Assembly (NCBI GenBank): GCA_947625495.1
Contig: CANQOQ010000010.1
Coordinates: 1 to 64,000, forward strand
Direction of reading: 5' to 3'
Length of the DNA: 64,000 nt
DNA from: Candidatus Gastranaerophilales bacterium
GTDB lineage: Bacteria > Cyanobacteriota > Vampirovibrionia > Gastranaerophilales > Gastranaerophilaceae
Shown piece by piece: positions 8,398-16,645 of this stretch. Position 1 is the first letter of the stretch. The number at the start of each line of letters is the position of its first letter. The notes beneath the pieces were generated by a model. That model saw only the letters and a list, made by a program, of their open reading frames with translations, had not been told where the DNA came from and did not search any database. The position numbers and the translations under genes are program-made.

Positions 8398-9749
8398 GAG
8401 TTAATTATATATCCTAATGTTTTATTTTGCAACTGTTTTAATTTTAGATAAGCATTCTTGTACGCCTTTGCATCTTCACAGAGAATTCGGGATTTTTTCA
8501 TAAAAGTGTATAAAGTATGCTGGGGACAATAATCACAAAAATCACAATAATCAAATTTAAAGCATTCCTTTAAATTACTTCTGATAAATGTTTTTATGAA
8601 TTTTGGGTATATTTCTTCTTTAAATTGTTTTAATGAGATATTTTTATAATTGCCTAATTTATAATAAAAATTATGACACGGGAATATATCCAATTTAGGA
8701 GATATAGAAATCTTATCCAAACCTGCAGTACAAATAATTTGATTGTCTTTATAAAATCTTGGTCTTATGTTATTTATATCAATATTGTTTATATAATAAT
8801 TTTCCAAATCTTTTCCGTTTAATCTTGCTGATTTATTGTTATTATCAGGATTATATATAAATTTATTATCAATTATATAATTAATACCATTACTTTTTGC
8901 AAATTTTTCTACATCAATATATTCGTTTTTGTTGTATGCTAGTATTTGGTGCATAATAGATACATTAATCTTTTTTTCCTTAAGCTTTTTGATTACTTCC
9001 AAACTTTTTAAATGTGAACCTTTGACACCTGTAATATAATCATGAATTTGAGGATTCATACTGTATAAACTTATATCAATGCTTGACGGATAAATTTTTA
9101 TTAGTTCATTAAAAAATTCAATATCATCATAAAGCTTAATGCCGTTAGTTTTTATATATAAAGACATGTGCTTTTCTCTAATGTATCTTGATATTTTTAG
9201 AAAATCTGGGTTTATTGTGCATTCTCCACCTCCTATTAATATACAATACACTCCTATTTCACAGGCTTCGTCAATAATTTTTTTTGCCTGATTATATGAT
9301 ATTTGGTATTCATTCATATTTTTAGGGGTAAAACAATGCTTGCATTTTAAATTACATCCGTAATTTAAATCTAATGACAAAATATAAATCAATTTGTAAT
9401 TATGGAAAAATTTATTTATATAAGTTTTAAAATAATTAAAATTTTTATTGTTTTTATTTATAACTTTTAAATAATTGGTCTTTAAAGAGGGAAATTCTTT
9501 CTTTGTATTTATCAAATTATTGATTTTTAATTCATAAAATAATCCGTAAAGTTCTTTTTCAAGTTTGTTTTCAATAGCAAAATTTAAAATATATTCATAA
9601 CTTTTATTGTTAACAATAAAAGTCCATAAAACACTTGATATGCCTTTTAAAACAAAATTATTACCGTTTTTAATATTCTCAATAATGCTTATATATAATG
9701 AATTTTTAAGATTGTAGGTTTGAGTATTAATATAAGCAGGTATAATCAT
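8394..9749 (-). CDS. RRE-like/radical SAM/SPASM peptide maturase, copy 2
   Basis: About 451 residues, paralogue of 5962-7236. It begins MIIPAYINT with a PqqD-like N-terminal domain (FVLKGISSVLWTFI, followed by a helical segment to about residue 90). The radical SAM motif is LNYGCNLKCKHCF near residues 131-138 and the GGE motif is LIGGGECTI. The C-terminal SPASM-like region has CTAG, FPCHNF, ECFKFDYCDFCDYC and ILCEDA cysteines. Start at 9749 overlaps the stop of peptide 2 as ATGA; a longer frame to 9794 would run through the peptide gene. The last 16 codons are duplicated upstream of ATP-grasp copy 2. Its likely substrate is the 52-residue peptide immediately upstream. Confidence 0.85.
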   Translation of the reverse strand: MIIPAYINTQTYNLKNSLYISIIENIKNGNNFVLKGISSVLWTFIVNNKSYEYILNFAIENKLEKELYGLFYELKINNLINTKKEFPSLKTNYLKVINKNNKNFNYFKTYINKFFHNYKLIYILSLDLNYGCNLKCKHCFTPKNMNEYQISYNQAKKIIDEACEIGVYCILIGGGECTINPDFLKISRYIREKHMSLYIKTNGIKLYDDIEFFNELIKIYPSSIDISLYSMNPQIHDYITGVKGSHLKSLEVIKKLKEKKINVSIMHQILAYNKNEYIDVEKFAKSNGINYIIDNKFIYNPDNNNKSARLNGKDLENYYINNIDINNIRPRFYKDNQIICTAGLDKISISPKLDIFPCHNFYYKLGNYKNISLKQFKEEIYPKFIKTFIRSNLKECFKFDYCDFCDYCPQHTLYTFMKKSRILCEDAKAYKNAYLKLKQLQNKTLGYIINS

Positions 9750-9904
9750 AATCTTGCACCGCATTCGGTGTATGATGAAAACGTACAATAACATTTAGAT
9801 ATTAGCATAGGATCTACTACTTCAATAATATCTGAAAATAATTCGTTAATTTCATCCGATGTCATGTCATCCAAATTTTTTGCATTTTCTTCATTATCTA
9901 ACAT
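9746..9904 (-). CDS. 52-residue candidate RiPP precursor peptide 2
   Basis: A short frame from ATG 9904, one base after the ATP-grasp copy 2 stop, with AGGAG six bases upstream, ending in a TGA that overlaps the radical SAM start. The leader is acidic and contains DEINELFSDIIEVVDP (residues 17-32), nearly the same as in peptide 1. After IS the 16-residue tail KCYCTFSSYTECGARL carries three Cys, two Ser, three Thr/Tyr and is otherwise unlike peptide 1. Equal length, equal gene position and a conserved leader with a changed tail argue strongly that both are substrates of the neighbouring maturases. No homologue is recognised from memory, and the modification type cannot be read from sequence. 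Confidence 0.75.
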   Translation of the reverse strand: MLDNEENAKNLDDMTSDEINELFSDIIEVVDPMLISKCYCTFSSYTECGARL

Positions 9905-9905
9905 A

Positions 9906-10899
9906 TTAATCTCCTTTCAAATTTAATAGGTTACCTAATTCTTTATTCCAATATCCATTTTCTCTTGAAAAATCTATAAATCCGGATTGCGGAGTAAATG
10001 TCATTTCACCGAAATATAGGTTATTATTATATTGTATGAAATCAACACGTACGAATTTAAAACCTTTTGCTAATTTTTTGCTTAAATCGAATGCTTTCCT
10101 ATAGTTGTTATTTATTTCTCTGTTTATAAGTTGTTCTCTATAATTAAATCTTAAATTTATGGAATTATAATTTTCATCGAATGATGATACAAGTTTATAA
10201 TTATGCTCTGAATCAAATTTGTGAATGTTGATTATTTTAGGTTTAGAGTTGAAACAATATATATCAATTTCTTCCGGTTCTTGATTATTTTTTTCTCTTA
10301 AAAGAGATTCTATAATTATTTGAGGTTTAATATTCTTATACTGAGTTTCAAAATCACTAAAACCAAAAAAAGTTTGTGTCATCCAATATTTAAACTCGTT
10401 TTTTGTAAGTTTAATTAAATTCTTATTTTCTAAAAACTTAGTTTTATTTTTTATAATAGTATGCCACTTGCAACCGTGGTTACATTTAATAATAAAACTA
10501 TCCGGAAGTTTATCAAAATCAATTTCATCAAAATTATTACATATTTGAAGTACGGGCTTTAAATATTCTTCTCCGATTTTTTCTTTTACCCAATCTCGTA
10601 CTAGAACTTTATCCGTAAGAGTTGTTTTTATGGGAAGATTATCATATAACTTAAGCCACTGTATTTTTTCATTAAGTGTTTTAGGATGCCAGAGATTTAG
10701 TTTTTGACCTGTTTTTATGTAATAAGCCTGACAAAGATATTTTTTGTAATCCTTTTCTTTTAGACTCATCATAAAATCGTAATTAAAAACAGATGTATTT
10801 CTTAATCTGGGAATATAATAATTAGAGTTTAAAAATCCCCCCCCCCGTGGAGGTTTTGCGCTTTATAAAATCTGTAATTGTATTCAAAAAGCTGTTCAT
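9906..10899 (-). CDS. TupA-like ATP-grasp protein, copy 2 (G10, out of frame: phase OFF)
   Basis: Paralogue of 7402-8397. The ATG at 10899 and the next 18 codons match copy 1, but the G tract has ten bases instead of nine, so translation leaves frame and ends at a TAA at 10822-10824 after 25 codons. The remaining frame, open from 10772 (two ATGs) to 9906, encodes an intact ATP-grasp domain of 288 residues (LNEKIQWLKLYDN, SFIIKCNHGCKWH, FVRVDFIQYNNNLYFGEMTF). With nine or twelve G the protein would be about 330 residues. Either the gene is switched off by slippage or a shorter form starts at 10772. Because peptide 2 follows after one base, the switch may also affect its translation. Confidence 0.8.
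10837..10846. repeat. G10/C10 homopolymer in ATP-grasp copy 2
   Basis: Ten C on the plus strand (G on the coding strand), in the same place as the nine-base tract of copy 1. The extra base shifts the frame into a stop 13 to 15 bases further on. This is direct sequence evidence for the OFF configuration in the sequenced genome, barring a base-count error in the homopolymer. Confidence 0.85.
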
Positions 10900-10948
10900 G
10901 AGTTAATTGTATATCCTAATGTTTTATTTTGCAACTGTTTTAATTTTT
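10900..10948 (-). repeat. Remnant of a radical SAM gene 3' end (duplication boundary)
   Basis: About 49 bases that repeat 8398-8447 almost exactly. Read on the minus strand they encode KLKQLQNKTLGYTINS and a TGA overlapping the ATG of ATP-grasp copy 2, the same tail that ends radical SAM copy 2. No radical SAM gene precedes it; the HD-domain gene ends at its edge. This is the scar of a tandem duplication (unit about 2.5 kb) or of loss of a further cassette. Confidence 0.8.
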
Positions 10949-13900
10949 AAATCAGTATAATAGGATAGTTGTTTTCATAAGCAAATTTTAAGAAATCATC
11001 GGGCAATTCATTTATTGTATCTGCAATTGCTATTAATCCTTGTATTTTTGGGGTATATCCTATGATTTCGTTATGTGTATGTTCTTCTTTATCAATTAAA
11101 CTTTCTTGATATTCTTTTATTGCGTTTATCAGTTCCGTTCCGCTAAACCCGTATCGTCCTATTTTATATTCTTTATTTGGATTAATTTGATTTAAACTTG
11201 TTTTTGAAGCTATTGTATTTTTATAAAATTCACTAAAATCATCTTCTTTAATTTCTGTTTCATCTATTCCAAGATTATATAATAATGTTTTTTTAAAATT
11301 TAATCTGGATTTCGTATTTGTATATATTAATTTTAAAACATTTTCAATCCCTTTTTGTATACCGGAGGACTGGTTTGTTTTTTCTTCATTGATTATGTTT
11401 GTGTTTATTTGGGAGAGTAAAAAACCGTATTTTCTGCGGGCGTAGGTCCTTTTATATTGAGGAGTAATGATTGATTCTGACAAAACTCCTCCATTATATG
11501 GTGATGTTAGTAATTTAGTTGTTTTTAATGAATTATATAATCTCGAATTATCGACCATGTGGACAAGAAAGACCGCATTCTCTTTTGTTAATCCGTTTGC
11601 GAATCCGTATTTACCCAAATCTTCATTTGTGTCAATATTATGAAAATCTATAACCGTATATTCTTTCCCGTCTTTTATTGTTTTATTGTTATCCGATACT
11701 TTATCTGATATAAAATAGTCGGTAAATATTGCATTTCCCGTTGAATATAAGTATTTTAAATTATTTTCAACAGCTTCAAGATTTGGTTCATCAAGCTTAT
11801 GTTTGTGCATATTATAAAAATTGTCACTTACTGCCTCTAAATCACTTTTTGCAAGTATCTTTGCAATTTCAAAATCATTTGGACGTCTAAATCTGAATGC
11901 CAATTCTTTTGAAATTTTATCTTTATCTGTTGTATTTGAATATTCTTCTAGCCAATGATGATTTTGTATTATTTCATATAATCTGTCTCTTTGTTCGGGA
12001 TTTTTAAATAATTTTTTTATTATACTTCTTGAATACAAAGAAGATTGATTTTGGTGTCCTTTGTCAATTTTGTTTTCTTTTTTCGATATATCATGTAATA
12101 TTGCTGCAATTTTTATAAGAACTTTGTCGGTCTCATTCAGTTTTGTTATATAATCAGGATTATTTATCGTATTTGCCAATACTAATAATGAGTGTACATC
12201 TAACGTATAATTGTGTGTTGCGTGCTGTTTCTTTCCTATTATGTTTATAAATTCGGGAAAGGCTTTTATTATATAATTTAGTTGTTTATTTAAATCTTTG
12301 TTTTCTGTTTGTACTTCGTTCTCACAAATAAACCTATGCATAATATCGTATATTTGCTTCTCTGTTGAATTATTTTTATTAAGCTCATTTAATTTTATTA
12401 TTCCGTTATATCCCGTTATTATTGTTTCATTATCTTTTTCTTCTGTTATAAGACTTATTCCTGTTTTATTTTCAATTATTTCTTTTGTTTCTTTATCGGT
12501 GCATATAAAGCTTAAATCGTTTAAAAATTCTTTTCTCGAATATACTAAATTTATACCGTTTGACATGTTTTTTAATAAGGGTATTGATTCCGTTATTGTT
12601 TTTTCAAACTCTGTCAGAGAATTATTTTTTGTTTTTAAAACATTTTTAATAAAATTTTTTTTTGTATTTTCATCTATATTAATCGAAATATCTTCAAAAT
12701 TAAGACCTGAATCAATATCCGTAATTGTTTGTTCTAAAAACTCAAATCCTTTGATATTATTATTTTGTATATATGTATTCGCTGCTTTTAATGTTTCTAT
12801 CAAATTGATTTTGTCTCTAAAATTAATATCGGATAATTTTAAATTTTGATTTATTATATCAATATACTGCTTACCGCTTAGCTCGGGAATATATGTATTA
12901 TTTGGAATATTATTAATTATCTGCATAAATTTTAAAGTCTTACTAAAAAGTTCTCTGTCTGTTGAATTATTTTCTGATTGGCATAAATCATAGATTTCGC
13001 AGAATAAATCTATATCTCCTATACAGTCAGCGTATGTAATTATATCGGTTTTTATTCTCTCCGAAAGATTGTTATCTTTTTGTTTATATTTATTATATAT
13101 TTCTTCAAGTTTTATTAAACAATTACTTTTTTGTGTTTTATTTGCTAATTCATATATGAAATTTTTTGTATCGGGTGATTTCATACACATATTATAAAAT
13201 GATTCATTTGTTTCAATATTATCAAATTTTGAATATAATTTTTTAATCAAACTGATGTTCTCTTTTATGGGGTTTCCTTGCGGAGTAAATGCAAAATTAA
13301 CATTGTTTATAAAGTTTTTTAAATTAGGGTCTCCTTTCAGTTCATAGAAAGTCCTAAAAATCATTGATCTTGTTTCTTTTGGAAAATTATTTAATTTGTC
13401 ATAAATTTCTTCTGTTAAACTGTATGATTTTGTTTTTCTTTGTATTCTTTCTGCAAGTTTAAATTTATCAACAGGTACAATACCTGTGTCATCTTTTAAT
13501 GTATTAAACAACAAAGCTAATGAATTAATACTGTAATCATAATCGGTATTTTCTGTTTTTAATAATCTTTTTAACAATATTAAATTCTGTTTATCAAAGC
13601 TGCCGTCTTCTTTTTTTATGCTGTTAATAAGTTCAGATAAGAAATATTCGGGATATGTTGTCTTGAAAAATAGCAGATTCATTGCTTTCTTATTATGTCT
13701 GGCTTTAAAATCCATGATTTTCCCTTTAAATGAATCTTCTTCCAAAGGCAGAAAAAAGTTTAAGAAATCATCGGCAATAGGACTGTATTCACCTGTTTGC
13801 ATATCAATACAAGCTTTTACAATATCTCCTGACAATGAAGGATACATCCCCTTTTTATCAAGTTCTTCTTTCTTTTCTTTTATTTTTTCATCATATAAAT

Positions 13901-14162
13901 GAGTTTTAGGATTTATAAAATCTTGTGAATAATTCTGTGCTTCTAAATTTTCATTTGCTCCGGCAGAATTGTTGCCGCTTCCAAAATTTATATTTTTTTG
14001 AACTACTCCTGTCTTATTTTGCCAATAATTAGGATCTATAGGAGATTTTTTTATGTTTTTTTCATTTTTACAGCTGTTTTTTTCAGCTTTTTTCTCTCCT
14101 TTGCGGGAAGAAGCCGGTATATTCCTTTTTATATTAATATTCTTTATTTCTTTAAAATCCAT
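10947..14162 (-). CDS. Giant HD-domain protein of unknown role
   Basis: A 1071-residue protein. The first 120 residues are basic and low-complexity and contain NINFGSG (about residue 58), a short xFG motif seen in other unknown proteins here. The middle is helical and featureless. Near residues 645-740 lies an HD-type metal phosphohydrolase core: H in ATHNYTLDVHS, the doublet in ILHDISKK near 690, and NHHWLEEYS near 736. The C-terminal 250 residues have no motif I recognise (TYARRKYGFLLSQ, IGRYGFSGTEL). No signal peptide or membrane helix is seen. It is transcribed alone or into the downstream ATP-grasp/peptide operon, 47 bases away. Substrate may be a nucleotide or phosphoester; unknown. Confidence 0.7.
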   Translation of the reverse strand: MDFKEIKNINIKRNIPASSRKGEKKAEKNSCKNEKNIKKSPIDPNYWQNKTGVVQKNINFGSGNNSAGANENLEAQNYSQDFINPKTHLYDEKIKEKKEELDKKGMYPSLSGDIVKACIDMQTGEYSPIADDFLNFFLPLEEDSFKGKIMDFKARHNKKAMNLLFFKTTYPEYFLSELINSIKKEDGSFDKQNLILLKRLLKTENTDYDYSINSLALLFNTLKDDTGIVPVDKFKLAERIQRKTKSYSLTEEIYDKLNNFPKETRSMIFRTFYELKGDPNLKNFINNVNFAFTPQGNPIKENISLIKKLYSKFDNIETNESFYNMCMKSPDTKNFIYELANKTQKSNCLIKLEEIYNKYKQKDNNLSERIKTDIITYADCIGDIDLFCEIYDLCQSENNSTDRELFSKTLKFMQIINNIPNNTYIPELSGKQYIDIINQNLKLSDINFRDKINLIETLKAANTYIQNNNIKGFEFLEQTITDIDSGLNFEDISINIDENTKKNFIKNVLKTKNNSLTEFEKTITESIPLLKNMSNGINLVYSRKEFLNDLSFICTDKETKEIIENKTGISLITEEKDNETIITGYNGIIKLNELNKNNSTEKQIYDIMHRFICENEVQTENKDLNKQLNYIIKAFPEFINIIGKKQHATHNYTLDVHSLLVLANTINNPDYITKLNETDKVLIKIAAILHDISKKENKIDKGHQNQSSLYSRSIIKKLFKNPEQRDRLYEIIQNHHWLEEYSNTTDKDKISKELAFRFRRPNDFEIAKILAKSDLEAVSDNFYNMHKHKLDEPNLEAVENNLKYLYSTGNAIFTDYFISDKVSDNNKTIKDGKEYTVIDFHNIDTNEDLGKYGFANGLTKENAVFLVHMVDNSRLYNSLKTTKLLTSPYNGGVLSESIITPQYKRTYARRKYGFLLSQINTNIINEEKTNQSSGIQKGIENVLKLIYTNTKSRLNFKKTLLYNLGIDETEIKEDDFSEFYKNTIASKTSLNQINPNKEYKIGRYGFSGTELINAIKEYQESLIDKEEHTHNEIIGYTPKIQGLIAIADTINELPDDFLKFAYENNYPIILI

Positions 14163-14283
14163 TTTATATTTCGATTTTTACACTCCTATATTATATTCGG
14201 TTTAAAAAATAATAACTTGATATTTTTGATTTAAATATTAAAGTGTGTTAATATTTATGAAGAGAAAAAAGGGAAATTAGGTT

Positions 14284-14934
14284 TTGAAAGAAATAATATC
14301 AGCGCAAAAAGCGGCATCTCTGATTAAAAATGGCTCGACAATTATGGTTGGCGGGTTTTTAAGCTGCGGCGCTCCCGATAAAATTATTGATGCTATTGTT
14401 GAGCAGAAAATCAGTAATCTTACTATGATTTGTAATGATACCTCTTTTCAGGATGTTGATAAGGGGAAATTAATAAAAAACGGACTTGTCAAAAAAGTTA
14501 TTACAACTCATATAGGAACAAATCCTATTACGGGCGAAAAAATGAAATCAGGTGAACTTGAAGTTGAATTTTATCCGATGGGAACTTTAGTCGAAAAAAT
14601 TCACGCAAAGGGTTCTGGTTTGGGTGGAGTTCTTACTCCTACAGGTATTGGTACTATCCTTGAAGAAGGGAAAAAAACAGTTGAAATAAAAGGTAAGAAA
14701 TTTATTTTTGAAGAACCTTTAGGTGCAGATTTTGCCATTATTTACGGTTCTAAAGTCGATAAATTCGGCAATGTTATGTTTGAAGGCACTACAAGAAATT
14801 TTAATACATCTATGGCTACGGCAGCTGACACCGTTATTGTTCAGGCGGAAGAACTGGTTGATTGCCTGAATCCTGATAGTGTTGTAATCCCCGGTATCTT
14901 TATAGATTATATTGTTAAAGGCGGTGAAGTTTAA
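14284..14934 (+). CDS. atoD: 3-oxoacid/acetate CoA-transferase, alpha subunit
   Basis: A 216-residue class I CoA-transferase alpha subunit. It follows E. coli AtoD closely: GSTIMVGGFLSCGAPDKII near residue 18, the IANDTAF-equivalent MICNDTSFQD near 54, SHIGTNP-like THIGTNPITGEKM, GLGGVLTPTGIGT near 117 and the RNFN block near 174. The enzyme moves CoA between acetate/acetyl-CoA and short-chain 3-oxo or fatty acids. A TTG start at 14284 is used because no ATG fits the conserved N-terminus. Its stop overlaps the start of the beta subunit (TAATG), indicating translational coupling and equal subunit supply. Confidence 0.88.
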   Translation: MKEIISAQKAASLIKNGSTIMVGGFLSCGAPDKIIDAIVEQKISNLTMICNDTSFQDVDKGKLIKNGLVKKVITTHIGTNPITGEKMKSGELEVEFYPMGTLVEKIHAKGSGLGGVLTPTGIGTILEEGKKTVEIKGKKFIFEEPLGADFAIIYGSKVDKFGNVMFEGTTRNFNTSMATAADTVIVQAEELVDCLNPDSVVIPGIFIDYIVKGGEV

Positions 14935-15617
14935 TGATTGCCTCTATTGCTGATTTGAATAAAGAGAAAATAAAAGAAATTATTGCAAAAAGAATTGCAA
15001 AAGAATTTAAACCTAATGATATTGTGACATTGGGAATCGGACTTCCAACAGAGGCCGCTAACTATGTTGATGAAAATCTTCATATTATTTTTCAATCCGA
15101 AAACGGTATTTTGGGTATGGGAAAAAATCAGACCGGACCAAATTATAATAAAAAAGTTGTTAACGCAGGCGGAACTTACGTTAATGTTAATGAAGGTGCT
15201 TGCTTCTATGATTCTCAAATGGCTTTTACCATTATGAGAGGCGGTCATATTGACGCAACAGTATTAGGTGCTTTAGAAGTTGATTCTGAAGGAAGTATCG
15301 CAAGCTGGCAAATCCCCGGTAAATTTGTCCCCGGAATCGGCGGGTCCATGGATTTAATTGTCGGCTCCAAAAGGGTTATTGTAGCTATGACTCATACATC
15401 AAATGACGGCTCCTGTAAAATAGTTAAAAAATGCTCGCTTCCTCTTACTGCTTATCGGGAAGTTGATATGATTGTTACGGAAAGAGCTGTCTTTAATGTT
15501 TCCTCTCAGGGACTTATTTTAACGGAAATCAATCCGTTATTCTCCATTGATGATATTAAAAAATCAACCGGAGCTGATTTTATTATCCATAATAATTTAA
15601 AATATATGGGTATTTAG
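14934..15617 (+). CDS. atoA: 3-oxoacid/acetate CoA-transferase, beta subunit
   Basis: A 227-residue beta subunit partner of the preceding gene. Seen: LGIGLPTEAANYV near residue 33, the catalytic-Glu segment QSENGILGMG near 51, GGTYVNVNEGACFYDS, RGGHIDATVLGALEVD near 101, and GIGGSMDLIVGSKRVIVAM near 131. The Glu of SENG forms the CoA-thioester intermediate in this family. Start overlaps the alpha-subunit stop. With AdhE and PFL elsewhere in the window it fits a fermentation that exchanges CoA among short-chain acids; the true acid pair is not readable from sequence. Confidence 0.9.
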   Translation: MIASIADLNKEKIKEIIAKRIAKEFKPNDIVTLGIGLPTEAANYVDENLHIIFQSENGILGMGKNQTGPNYNKKVVNAGGTYVNVNEGACFYDSQMAFTIMRGGHIDATVLGALEVDSEGSIASWQIPGKFVPGIGGSMDLIVGSKRVIVAMTHTSNDGSCKIVKKCSLPLTAYREVDMIVTERAVFNVSSQGLILTEINPLFSIDDIKKSTGADFIIHNNLKYMGI

Positions 15618-16607
15618 ATGGAACTGTTTGCTAATCTTTTTAGAAAGAAGCTTAAATATTTAATTATAGGTGCAGGGTCTGTAGGAGCTACATTCTCTTG
15701 TTTCCTTCATAGTGCATCTAAAAATGTTACTTTAATTTCTAAATATGATTCGGTTATTAATACAGTCAGAAAACAAGGTTTGCATTTGACTTCAACTGTT
15801 AAAGGCGAACATACTTATAAAATTAAAATTACGGATGAAAAATCATATAAAGATAAAGCTGATGTTATAGTCCTATGTATTAGAACGCCCGACATATTTT
15901 CGGCTTTGCCTTTAATAGAAAAAGCTTCACATAAAAATACAATCGTTTTTTCTATTTCTAACGGTTACGGTATCGGATATGCTTTAAATAAAAAACTTAA
16001 AAATAAACTTTGTGTAATTGATGCTAATTTCGTCGGTAAGTGCAGGTGGTTTAACAGAGAAAATGCCGAATATCTTCAATTGAGAGAATATGTTGAACTT
16101 AATTTGTCCGATTCTTTTCACTGTGCCGATAATAAGCTTCTTTCTCAAATAAAAGATGATTTCTCTGAATCGGGCATGAATACTGCAATTATGAATTCTG
16201 ATGAATTTAATAAAAATTCATTTGAAAGGCTTATTACACGTTCTCCTTTTGAAGCGTGCTGTATATATTATGATATAAATGCAAATCAAATTGTAGATGA
16301 AAAGCGCATTATGTTTGAAAATTTATGTAATGAACTTTTAGTACTTGCTAAGGCTCTTAATATTGATATAAATAAAAATTTTCTAAACGAATACTATGCT
16401 AATTTTGAAAAATATAAAGAAAGAGATGATGCTAATGTTTATTCATCCATTTTGCATGATATGAAAATCGGTCAAAACTCTGAAATAGATTTCTTATTCT
16501 TTATTGTTTTAGAACTCGCTAAGGAATATGGAGTTAATCTGCCTTGTTATTCTATGATAGCCGAAAAATTTAAACAATATAAAACTATTGATAAATATTT
16601 TAATTGA
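15618..16607 (+). CDS. Ketopantoate reductase-family NAD(P)H oxidoreductase
   Basis: A 329-residue oxidoreductase of the ApbA/PanE fold. A Rossmann motif YLIIGAGSVGATFSCFL lies at residues 14-30, followed by the adenine-strand VTLISK and the IVLCIRTPD segment near 88; the C-terminal half is helical, as in the family, with SSILHDMKIGQNSEIDF near 276 matching the family's conserved S..D...G..TE.D block. Length is slightly above the usual 300. It starts immediately after the CoA-transferase stop, so it shares that operon. It might make pantoate for CoA, or reduce another 2-oxo acid; the divergent sequence leaves this open. Confidence 0.75.
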   Translation: MELFANLFRKKLKYLIIGAGSVGATFSCFLHSASKNVTLISKYDSVINTVRKQGLHLTSTVKGEHTYKIKITDEKSYKDKADVIVLCIRTPDIFSALPLIEKASHKNTIVFSISNGYGIGYALNKKLKNKLCVIDANFVGKCRWFNRENAEYLQLREYVELNLSDSFHCADNKLLSQIKDDFSESGMNTAIMNSDEFNKNSFERLITRSPFEACCIYYDINANQIVDEKRIMFENLCNELLVLAKALNIDINKNFLNEYYANFEKYKERDDANVYSSILHDMKIGQNSEIDFLFFIVLELAKEYGVNLPCYSMIAEKFKQYKTIDKYFN

Positions 16608-16645
16608 TTTTATGATTATTATAAGTTAGCTTAACGGGTTTTAGT

